DNA of 64,000 nucleotides from Exiguobacterium artemiae 255-15 (lineage in GTDB: Bacteria > Bacillota > Bacilli > Exiguobacteriales > Exiguobacteriaceae), in contig NC_010556.1 of the NCBI RefSeq assembly GCF_000019905.1, forward strand, positions 1,204,001 through 1,268,000, read 5' to 3'. Position 1 is the first letter of the stretch; every line of letters starts with the position of its first letter. A model generated the notes under the pieces. That model was not told the origin of the DNA. It worked only from the letters and a program-made list of their open reading frames with translations, and ran no database searches. The position numbers and the translations under genes are program-made. Below are positions 34,566 through 41,692 of the stretch, in pieces.

Positions 34566-35800
34566 AACGGATGGTTCCTGTTCTGTTGGCAAGTGTCCTC
34601 CTCGCCGGTTGTGCTGACGAGCCGGCACAACCGGTCGAACCGCAACCGAAGCCGGCGAAGAAAACAAAGCCGCCGCAGCCGGATCGACCTTCTGCTGCTG
34701 AGCGGGCAGAGAAACAACTTAAAGAAACCGTCTCGAACATGTCGACGGCGGAAAAAGTCGATCAGTTGCTGTATATCGGTGTGACGGGAACAGCTTTGAC
34801 ACAAGCCGACCGAACGCTGTTGCAGGATCATGCACTCGGTGGTGTGCTGTTACTCGGCGGCAACATCACGTCGACCGATCAACTGAAAACCTTTACGGCA
34901 GCGATTGCTGAAGCCCAACCGGCTGATGCAAAAGCGTTTCTCGGCTTTGACGAAGAGGGCGGACGCGTCAGTCGGGTCCCGGACGCACAGCTCAAATTAT
35001 CACCGAGTCTGTCGTTCGGTCAAAAAAATGATCCGGCATTGATGAAGGAAGTCGGACAGACACTTGGTTCGATTTCCCGTTTTTACGGCTTTAATATGGA
35101 CTTCGCCCCGGTTCTTGACGTGAACAGTAATCCGGCGAATCCGATCATCGGCGACCGGGCACTCAGTGCGGATCCGCAACAGGTCGCACGGCTGGGTGTG
35201 CCGTTGATGCAGGGAATGAAAAAAGAAGACATCGTTCCGGTCGTCAAACATTTTCCGGGACACGGTGACACGACGGTCGATTCCCATGTCGGTCTGCCGC
35301 GGGTCGATGCGACAAAAGCGGAACTCGAACAGACGGAACTGGTCCCGTTCAAGCGGGCGATTGAAGAGGGGACCGAGATGGTCATGGTCGCGCACATCCT
35401 GTTCCCGGCCCTCGACAAAAACCGTCCGTCTTCATTGTCAAAACCGGTCATGACCGGCGTCTTGCGGGATGAACTGAAGTTTGACGGAGTCATCATCACG
35501 GATGATCTCGTCATGGGAGCGATTACGGAACAGTACGGTCTTGCCCAGGCCGCAAGTCTTGCGCTTGAAAACGGTGCCGACATGGCGATGTTCTCGGCTC
35601 CGGGTGCGTATACGTCCGTCCACAAGGAAATCATGGCACGGATCAAACAAGATAAATTGTCGAGAGCCGATCTCGATCAGAAGGTCATCCGGGTTTTACG
35701 CTTAAAACAAACGTATGACTTGTCGCAAACGAAACGTGTCGACGAATACCAACGCTTGATCGAGCAGGTCAAAGCGGTCGAAGCGGACATGCGACATTAA
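34562..35800 (+). CDS. nagZ: beta-N-acetylhexosaminidase lipoprotein (GH3)
   Basis: 412 residues. Signal peptide with lipobox LLAGC (Cys 17), then a GH3 catalytic domain; removes N-acetylglucosamine from peptidoglycan fragments outside the membrane, like B. subtilis NagZ/YbbD. Motifs: KHFPGHGDTTVDSHVGLP (about residue 228), with the Asp-His dyad DSH, and ITDDLVMGAI (about 318) containing the nucleophile Asp. It is one-domain, short for Gram-positive NagZ. Start TTG 34562 gives a basic n-region; ATG 34571 is the alternative. Confidence 0.92.
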   Translation: MKRMVPVLLASVLLAGCADEPAQPVEPQPKPAKKTKPPQPDRPSAAERAEKQLKETVSNMSTAEKVDQLLYIGVTGTALTQADRTLLQDHALGGVLLLGGNITSTDQLKTFTAAIAEAQPADAKAFLGFDEEGGRVSRVPDAQLKLSPSLSFGQKNDPALMKEVGQTLGSISRFYGFNMDFAPVLDVNSNPANPIIGDRALSADPQQVARLGVPLMQGMKKEDIVPVVKHFPGHGDTTVDSHVGLPRVDATKAELEQTELVPFKRAIEEGTEMVMVAHILFPALDKNRPSSLSKPVMTGVLRDELKFDGVIITDDLVMGAITEQYGLAQAASLALENGADMAMFSAPGAYTSVHKEIMARIKQDKLSRADLDQKVIRVLRLKQTYDLSQTKRVDEYQRLIEQVKAVEADMRH

Positions 35801-35861
35801 TCAAGGGTAGAACAAATCGGACTACCCGTGGTAAACTACAGGCGTACCACACAAATCAATA

Positions 35862-35957
35862 TCTACACTAGGGGAGTCTCGCAGCAGACTGAGACGGAAG
35901 TATCCGGACCCTTTGAACCTGATCTAGTTCGTACTAGCGGAGGGAAGTGGATTCCGA
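35862..35957 (+). promoter_or_regulatory. TPP riboswitch (thi box)
   Basis: Core elements in order: GGGGAGTCTC, ACTGAGACGG, then GGACCCTTTGAACCTGATCTAG, then ACTAGCGGAGGGAAGTGG. This matches the conserved thi-box pattern. It binds thiamine pyrophosphate and turns the downstream thiazole operon off. Confidence 0.93.
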
Positions 35958-35965
35958 TCATTCAT

Positions 35966-36033
35966 AAAGGATGCGACGACTGTCGCCCTTTTTTGTAGGA
36001 CCACTCCATCAGTTCATGGGGTGGTCCTTTTTC
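35966..36033 (+). terminator. two tandem terminators after TPP riboswitch
   Basis: First: AAAGG-GCGAC / GTCGC-CCTTT with T tail (35966-35994). Second: AGGACCAC / GTGGTCCT with T tail (35997-36033). At least one is the expression platform; the second would back it up. Confidence 0.75.
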
Positions 36034-36052
36034 GTGTGGAAAGGGGGAAATG

Positions 36053-36649
36053 ATGACGCAGTTACATCTGTTGACAACCGGTCAACAGGGCTGGGAAACG
36101 CTGGAACATACATTACCGGAACTCGCGATGCGTGTCGACCGGATTCATCTGCGGGAACCGCTTTGGTCCGCACGGGAATTGGTGACCTGTATTGAGTTTT
36201 TAATGAAATGCGGGGTGCCGGCGGAAAGATTAATCGTCCATGACCGTCTTGACGTCGCTCTCGTCACCGGCATCGGGATTCAACTGACGACACGCAGTAT
36301 TCCGGTCGATCGTGTCCGGAGCCGTTTTCCGGAACTGCGGATCGGTCAATCGGTCCATTCGCTGACGGAAGCGGCAGCAGCAGAACAAGCCGGTGCGGAT
36401 TACGTGATGTACGGTCACATTTTTGAAACCGGATCAAAACCCGGTGTACCGCCGCGGGGACTGCATGCCTTAAAACAGATTGTCGAGCAGGTCTCGATTC
36501 CGGTCATTGCGATCGGCGGCATCAAACCGGGCAACGTTCAGGAGGTCATTGCGACCGGTTGTTCGGGCGTTGCCGTCTTGTCGGGGATTCTCGGGCAAGC
36601 GAATTCGCTTAAAGCAGCTGACCGGTTCCGGGAGGTGATGCAACGATGA
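36053..36649 (+). CDS. tenI: thiazole tautomerase TenI
   Basis: 198 residues from ATG 36053 (five bases after AAGGGGG). ThiE/TenI fold. TenI aromatises the thiazole phosphate made by ThiG. It opens the thiazole operon, as in B. subtilis. Features: VHDRLDVAL, GQSVHSLTEAAAAEQAGADYVMYGHIFETGSKPGVPPRG (about residues 98-140), and AIGGIKPGNVQEVI. The YGHIF in place of GPIF/T-type residues and operon place favour TenI over ThiE. ThiO start overlaps its stop. Confidence 0.9.
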   Translation: MTQLHLLTTGQQGWETLEHTLPELAMRVDRIHLREPLWSARELVTCIEFLMKCGVPAERLIVHDRLDVALVTGIGIQLTTRSIPVDRVRSRFPELRIGQSVHSLTEAAAAEQAGADYVMYGHIFETGSKPGVPPRGLHALKQIVEQVSIPVIAIGGIKPGNVQEVIATGCSGVAVLSGILGQANSLKAADRFREVMQR

Positions 36650-37638
36650 CACGACCGGATGTCTTAATCATCGGGACCGGCATGATCGGTTTGACGCTCG
36701 GCTATGAGTTGCTTAAACGCGGACAAACTGTCCGTTTACTTGACCAGTCGACAGCCGGACAAGGGGCGACACGGGCAGCGGCAGGGATGCTTGCGACAGA
36801 CGAAGAACTGCCGGAACCGTTACACGAACTGGCGGCGCTGAGCCGGACGTTGTATCCGGAGCTGGTCCGGCAATTGTTGGACGAGACCGGTCTCGGGAGC
36901 GGTTATCTGGAACAGCCGTTTTGCCTGCATCGAGGAAATCAATTCTTGACGTTCGAACAAGTTGGACAAATCGATTCCCGATTAGTGACGCAGGCTTTAC
37001 GGAGCGCGATCGAACGACGGGGCGGAGTCATTGAAGAAGACACATCTGTTTCGCAGCTCGTTCGGGACAAACAGCGGATCATCGGCGCCGAGACGAACCG
37101 GGGTCTGCGGACAGGCAGACAAATCATTGTCGCCAGTGGTCGTGGATCGGAAGCCGTGTTACGTTCGATCGGCATCACAATCGATACATGTCCGGTCAAG
37201 GGGGAATGCCTGTCCGTGCGCCTCATGACCGGATGCCTCGACCGGACGCTGTTTAATGAACAGGTATACCTCGTTCCGAAAGCAGACGGACGAATCATCA
37301 TCGGAGCGACGGAACGGTCCGGGGATGAATCGACGACCGTCAGTCTCGACAGTATTCGTTTGTTAGTGAATCAAGCCATCAGGCTCTATCCGCCGCTTGC
37401 GGAAGCTGTGTTTGTCGAAGCGTGGGCCGGCGTCCGACCGCAAACCGGTGACGGTCTGCCGTATCTTGGACCGGTGGACGGCATAGAAGGATTATTCGTC
37501 GCAACCGGTCATCACCGGCATGGCATCTTACTGGCACCGGCGACGGCGACTGTGCTGGCAGATTGTATCATGGGGCAAAAACCGAAAGTGATGTTGGGTG
37601 CTTTTAGTCACCAGCGACAGGGGGAGAAAACGAAGTGA
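36646..37638 (+). CDS. thiO: glycine oxidase ThiO
   Basis: 330 residues. FAD enzyme oxidising glycine to iminoglycine for thiazole synthesis. N-terminal dinucleotide fold IIGTGMIGLTLGYELLKRG, GATRAAAGML (about residue 45), and a C-terminal FAD contact FVATGHHRHGILLAPAT. ATGA overlap with tenI and a GTGA overlap with thiS. The usual length is about 370; it is a shorter form. Confidence 0.92.
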   Translation: MTRPDVLIIGTGMIGLTLGYELLKRGQTVRLLDQSTAGQGATRAAAGMLATDEELPEPLHELAALSRTLYPELVRQLLDETGLGSGYLEQPFCLHRGNQFLTFEQVGQIDSRLVTQALRSAIERRGGVIEEDTSVSQLVRDKQRIIGAETNRGLRTGRQIIVASGRGSEAVLRSIGITIDTCPVKGECLSVRLMTGCLDRTLFNEQVYLVPKADGRIIIGATERSGDESTTVSLDSIRLLVNQAIRLYPPLAEAVFVEAWAGVRPQTGDGLPYLGPVDGIEGLFVATGHHRHGILLAPATATVLADCIMGQKPKVMLGAFSHQRQGEKTK

Positions 37639-37838
37639 ACATTCGTTTAAATGGAAAAGACTACGCATTGATCGAAGAAACGACGACGTTACACGACTTA
37701 TTGCAACATCTGGCGATTGACGGAAAAATCGTCATCATCGAGCAGAACCGGCAGATCATCGATCGGTCCCGTTATCCGGACACCACCGTCCAACCCGGTG
37801 ATGTCGTTGAAATCGTTCATTTTGTAGGAGGAGGATGA
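37635..37838 (+). CDS. thiS: sulfur carrier protein ThiS
   Basis: 67 residues, GTG start overlapping the thiO stop. Ubiquitin-like beta-grasp protein ending VHFVGGG; the terminal Gly-Gly is adenylated by ThiF and then carries thiocarboxylate sulfur to ThiG. LNGKDYALIEETTTLHDLL is the typical start. thiG follows after three bases. Confidence 0.95.
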   Translation: MNIRLNGKDYALIEETTTLHDLLQHLAIDGKIVIIEQNRQIIDRSRYPDTTVQPGDVVEIVHFVGGG

Positions 37839-37841
37839 ATC

Positions 37842-38609
37842 ATGTTAGAAATCGGTGGAAAAACATTTGCTTCACGCTTGTTACTCGGAACGGGAAAATA
37901 TCCGGATGCAACGACGCAACAACAGGCGGTCGAAGCATCCGGGACGAACATTCTGACGTTTTCAGTCCGACGGCTCGACGTCTTTGCCAAAGGACAGACC
38001 AACCCGCTCGCGGCACTTGATTTAAACCGCTACGATTTGTTGCCGAACACGGCGGGTGCAAAGACGGCGGAGGAAGCCGTTCGCCTTGCCCGACTTGCCC
38101 GCGCATCCGGGATGTGCGATATGGTCAAAGTTGAAGTGATCGGGTGCGACAAGACGTTATTGCCGGACCCGGTTGAAACGTTGCGGGCGTCAGAGGAACT
38201 GATCAAGGACGGTTTCATCGTCTTACCGTATACTTCCGACGATTTATTGCTGGCGCGCCGGCTCGAAGAACTCGGTTGTCATGCGATCATGCCGGCCGCA
38301 TCACCGATCGGTTCCGGTCAGGGGATTCTGAATCCGCTTGCGCTCAGTTTTATCATCGAACAACTGACGGTCCCGGTCATCGTCGACGCCGGCATCGGTT
38401 CACCGGCAGACGTGGCTTACGCAATGGAACTCGGAGCGGATGCTGTCCTGTTGAATTCAGCCGTCGCCCACTCCGGAGATCCCGTTAAGATGGCACAGGC
38501 GATGAAACTGGCGGTCGAAGCGGGGCGCCTCGGTTTTGAAGCGGGACGGATCGAGAAAAAACGGTATGCGACGGCAAGCAGTCCGATGACCGGGATCAGC
38601 CGACCGTGA
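37842..38609 (+). CDS. thiG: thiazole synthase ThiG
   Basis: 255 residues. Condenses deoxyxylulose phosphate, iminoglycine and ThiS-thiocarboxylate into the thiazole phosphate. Schiff-base Lys in [16 protein letters not shown] (about residue 98); phosphate-binding [51 protein letters not shown] are standard. ATG after GGAGGAGG. The stop overlaps thiF. Confidence 0.97.
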   Translation: MLEIGGKTFASRLLLGTGKYPDATTQQQAVEASGTNILTFSVRRLDVFAKGQTNPLAALDLNRYDLLPNTAGAKTAEEAVRLARLARASGMCDMVKVEVIGCDKTLLPDPVETLRASEELIKDGFIVLPYTSDDLLLARRLEELGCHAIMPAASPIGSGQGILNPLALSFIIEQLTVPVIVDAGIGSPADVAYAMELGADAVLLNSAVAHSGDPVKMAQAMKLAVEAGRLGFEAGRIEKKRYATASSPMTGISRP

Positions 38610-39634
38610 CGGATCGGTACAGCCGGCAAGTCCGATTTCGTCCGATCGGACAAAAGGGGCAGGATCAAATGGCGGATCGTCACGTCGTCATCATCGGTGC
38701 CGGTGCACTCGGGACTGCGAATGCCGAACAGCTTGTCCGGGGAGGGGTCGGACACGTCACGTTGATTGACCGGGATCATGTCGAGTGGAGCAACCTGCAA
38801 CGGCAACAACTCTATACGGAACAGGACGTGCAGGATCATTTGCCGAAGGCGGTTGCGGCCAAACGCCGGCTCGGCAAAGTCAATTCGGTGGTTTCCGTCA
38901 CGGCAATCGTCGAAGATGTCACGCCGGAAAATATTGAACGTTTGGTCCGCGGCAGTGATTTAATGATTGATGCGACAGACAACTTCAGTGTCCGGATGCT
39001 GATCAATGATGTGGCGGCAAAAAGCGGTATTCCCTGGATTTTTGGTGCCTGCGTCGGCAGTTACGGCATGACTTATACGATTCGCCCCGGACAGACACCT
39101 TGTCTGCATTGTCTGCTTGAACATCTGCCGAAACAGCAGGAGACATGCGAGACGTCGGGCGTCATCAGTCCCGTCGTCCAGCTTGTCGCGGCGCATCAAG
39201 TGACGGAAGCCTTGAAGTATTTGACGGGAGCGGACAACGCCTTACGGCAGACGTTGCTGTCGTTCGACGTCTGGGACAATCATCAGAGTCAAATCAACGT
39301 CGGTTCTCTCAGACAATCCGCGTGCCCGTCTTGCGGAGACGATCCGGTCTATCCGTATCTGAATGCACCGATCGTTCAATTCGTGACTTTGTGCGGCCGG
39401 GATACGGTTCAAATCCGCGGCGAAGGACCGCGGGATTTAGTCCGGCTTGAACAGGAGCTGACTACACACGGGATCAGCTGTCTCCAGAATCCATATCTGC
39501 TGATGTTCAAGGCGGACGATTACCGGATTACGGCTTTTGCCGACGGGCGAATTCTTCTCCATGGCGAAGCAAATCTTCAGCAGGCCAAACAAGTATATGA
39601 GAACTATTTCACCGGAATATTCACAAAAAAGTAA
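38606..39634 (+). CDS. thiF: ThiS adenylyltransferase ThiF
   Basis: 342 residues, GTG start at 38606 overlapping the thiG stop. E1-like enzyme that adenylates the ThiS C-terminus. RYSRQVRF at the start, ATP motif [27 protein letters not shown], Zn-binding CLHC and CPSC pairs, and DATDNFSVR. About 100 C-terminal residues follow the second Zn pair without a rhodanese domain, as in bacillar ThiF. Last gene of the riboswitch operon. Confidence 0.93.
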   Translation: MTDRYSRQVRFRPIGQKGQDQMADRHVVIIGAGALGTANAEQLVRGGVGHVTLIDRDHVEWSNLQRQQLYTEQDVQDHLPKAVAAKRRLGKVNSVVSVTAIVEDVTPENIERLVRGSDLMIDATDNFSVRMLINDVAAKSGIPWIFGACVGSYGMTYTIRPGQTPCLHCLLEHLPKQQETCETSGVISPVVQLVAAHQVTEALKYLTGADNALRQTLLSFDVWDNHQSQINVGSLRQSACPSCGDDPVYPYLNAPIVQFVTLCGRDTVQIRGEGPRDLVRLEQELTTHGISCLQNPYLLMFKADDYRITAFADGRILLHGEANLQQAKQVYENYFTGIFTKK

Positions 39635-39643
39635 AACATTTTT

Positions 39644-39660
39644 TTCGATACATGTTTTAG
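39644..39660. promoter_or_regulatory. ACATGT motif upstream of 39744 gene
   Basis: The sequence ATACATGTTTTAGATGT contains the palindrome ACATGT in an AT-rich setting, about 90 bp before the hypothetical gene. It resembles sites in the 47-54 kb region. Confidence 0.3.
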
Positions 39661-39743
39661 ATGTTTAAAAAAGAGGTAAATAAGACTTCAGACGTAAGTC
39701 GGAGCTTTTTAGTTAAGATTGAATGTGAAGAGGAGTGATTACG

Positions 39744-40133
39744 ATGAAACAAGAATTCGATCAATCAATCCAGTCATTGGATCAGACGAAGCGGACAGAC
39801 CACGCAGCTGAAGCCGTTCAGCAGGCGAATTGGAATCCAGACCGGTATCGGACGAATCTGAATCCGTTTTATCTGTCACCTTGCAGCGTCGAACGCCGGG
39901 AAGACCGTCAACAGGAAGTTGACCGGATTGTCGAAGTCGAGCCTACATCCTCCCCTCTCCAACAGTTATTCGAGCAGAAACAGGAAGAGCATATAACAGC
40001 TACTGAACCAGGTTCCGTCAAAAATCCCGCTGGAAAATTTACGACTGGGATTGTCGTCGGAGCAATCATCGGAGGATCTGTATCCATCTTCACGTCGGTC
40101 AAACGATTTCGGCAAAAGCGTCACACCCACTGA
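39744..40133 (+). CDS. hypothetical protein with C-terminal helix
   Basis: 129 residues from ATG 39744 after AGAGGAG. A polar, Gln/Arg-rich, probably disordered N-terminal part (about 1-90) is followed by one transmembrane-like helix TTGIVVGAIIGGSVSIFTSV (about residues 95-114) with GxxxG pattern and a basic tail. Likely tail-anchored membrane protein. Family not recognised. An AT-rich stretch with an ACATGT palindrome lies upstream. Confidence 0.65.
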   Translation: MKQEFDQSIQSLDQTKRTDHAAEAVQQANWNPDRYRTNLNPFYLSPCSVERREDRQQEVDRIVEVEPTSSPLQQLFEQKQEEHITATEPGSVKNPAGKFTTGIVVGAIIGGSVSIFTSVKRFRQKRHTH

Positions 40134-40154
40134 AGATGACTGATCAGTCATCCG

Positions 40155-40193
40155 AAAACCCGCCATCCGGCTGAATCGGAAGGCGGGTTTTGT
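40155..40193 (+). terminator. intrinsic terminator
   Basis: AAAACCCGCC / GGCGGGTTTT ten-pair stem. Confidence 0.85.
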
Positions 40194-40218
40194 CTATTCT
40201 GTCGGGAGGTCATCATGA

Positions 40219-40422
40219 ATGCAAAAACGAGCTGAGACTGATTTATTTCTAGTCCTTGCGAAACCGGCGCAACGTGCCTTAAGCGAACATGGAGTCACGA
40301 CACTCCAGATGTTAGAAACCTACCGGGAAGACGAACTGTTGCAGTGGCACGGAATCGGACCGTCCTCGATACCGAAACTGAGACAGTTGCTCGCGGAGCA
40401 GGGATTAACCTTTCACACATAA
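40219..40422 (+). CDS. small HhH / RNAP-alpha-CTD-like protein
   Basis: 67 residues from ATG 40219, eight bases after GGGAGGT. LAKPAQRALSEHGVTTLQMLETYREDELLQWHGIGPSSIPKLRQLLAEQGL has the helix-hairpin-helix pattern of the RNA polymerase alpha C-terminal domain (L.....R.L...GI.T...L......L....GIG..S...L...L...G). Such stand-alone proteins may bind DNA or RNA non-specifically. Function unknown. Confidence 0.75.
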   Translation: MQKRAETDLFLVLAKPAQRALSEHGVTTLQMLETYREDELLQWHGIGPSSIPKLRQLLAEQGLTFHT

Positions 40423-40433
40423 CGTCTACAGCG

Positions 40434-40480
40434 ACCCAATGATCGACCGGATGAAATCCCTGGTCAATCATTGGGTTTTA
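40434..40480 (+). terminator. intrinsic terminator
   Basis: ACCCAATGATCGACC / GGTCAATCATTGGGT stem followed by T residues. Confidence 0.8.
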
Positions 40481-40570
40481 CTCGTTTTAGAATCACCTAC
40501 AGCATCGTCAGAACCATTCGACTCATGCTAAAATAAGGATATTATAGAGAAAAAGTGAGCGTGATGAAAA

Positions 40571-41692
40571 ATGAAATGGATTCATACAGCCGACTGGCAT
40601 TTAGGAAAAATCGTTCACGGGGAATCGATGCTCGATAATCAACGCGCTGTCCTTCAGGAATTTTTACGATTGCTGGACCGGGAACAGCCGGACGCGGTGA
40701 TTATTGCCGGTGATTTATATGACCGTGCCGTCCCGCCGACGGAAGCGGTTGAACTGCTGGATACGGTCTTAGCCGACATCGTGCTCGAACGGAAGATTCC
40801 GGTCGTCGCGATCAGCGGCAATCATGACTCGGCGGAACGGTTGAGCTTCGGCACGACGTTACTGCAACGGGCGGGACTGCACTTAGCCGGTAAATTAACG
40901 GACACAATCGAACCGGTAGAAATTAAAGGCGTCCGTTTTTATCCGGTCCCGTTTGCGGATCCGGCGACCGTCCGCTATATCCATCAGGATGAAACAATCC
41001 GGACGCATGATGATGCGATGCGGAAAATCATTAGTAAGATGGAGCTCGAAGGACCAAGCGTCCTCGTCGGGCATGCGTTTGTCATCGGTGGGCTGGAGAC
41101 CGATTCCGAACGGCAGTTGTCGGTCGGGACCGCGGGACAGGTCAGCGCCAGCTCCTTTGCTCCGTTCACCTATACGGCGCTCGGACATTTGCATAATCCA
41201 CTTGCCATCAAGTCGGAGACGATCCGGTACAGCGGTTCGTTGTTGAAATATTCGTTTTCGGAAGCCAGTCATGTCAAGGGCGTCGATATCCTGACGCTGA
41301 ATGATGGTGGAACATTTGACCGCCGCTTCGAACCGTTGACGGCGAAACGAGATTTGCGTGAACTGACCGGCAGTCTTGCCGAACTAACGGCTCCGGCATT
41401 TGTCGCAACACAAGCGACGGACGATTACATTAAAATCAACCTGACGGATGCCGAAGCCTTGATTGATCCGATGGGGAAACTGAAAAAACTCTACCCGAAC
41501 ATCCTCCATCTTGAGCGGACCGGCTTCACCCGCGAAAGTACCCGGGCGGTCCAGGCATCACGCGATCAGGTGCAGGCGGCGACGCTGACGGATCTGTTTC
41601 GGGAGTTTTATGAAGCAGTCCGGGAAAAACAACCGACGGATGCGATGCAGACCGTCTTAGAGGAGGAAGCTGCATGCGTCCAGAACGATTAA
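40571..41692 (+). CDS. sbcD: exonuclease SbcCD subunit D
   Basis: 373 residues. Mre11-type nuclease working with SbcC on hairpins and double-strand ends. Metal-binding motifs in order: HTADWHLGK (residues 5-13), IAGDLYDRAVPP (about 45), SGNHDSAERL (about 81) and VGHAFVIGG / ALGHLHNPL (about 161 and 206). sbcC begins 18 bases before its stop, so the two are coupled. Confidence 0.96.
   Translation: MKWIHTADWHLGKIVHGESMLDNQRAVLQEFLRLLDREQPDAVIIAGDLYDRAVPPTEAVELLDTVLADIVLERKIPVVAISGNHDSAERLSFGTTLLQRAGLHLAGKLTDTIEPVEIKGVRFYPVPFADPATVRYIHQDETIRTHDDAMRKIISKMELEGPSVLVGHAFVIGGLETDSERQLSVGTAGQVSASSFAPFTYTALGHLHNPLAIKSETIRYSGSLLKYSFSEASHVKGVDILTLNDGGTFDRRFEPLTAKRDLRELTGSLAELTAPAFVATQATDDYIKINLTDAEALIDPMGKLKKLYPNILHLERTGFTRESTRAVQASRDQVQAATLTDLFREFYEAVREKQPTDAMQTVLEEEAACVQND

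Noticed and set aside
36053-36649. Thiamine phosphate synthase (ThiE) for the first thi gene
   Set aside because: Its operon place and the YGHIFETGSKPG segment match TenI; full ThiE diphosphate-binding residues are not evident.
40215-40235. Short ORF starting at ATG 40215
   Set aside because: It stops after six codons; the ATG at 40219 opens the real 67-residue frame with better spacing from the ribosome-binding site.
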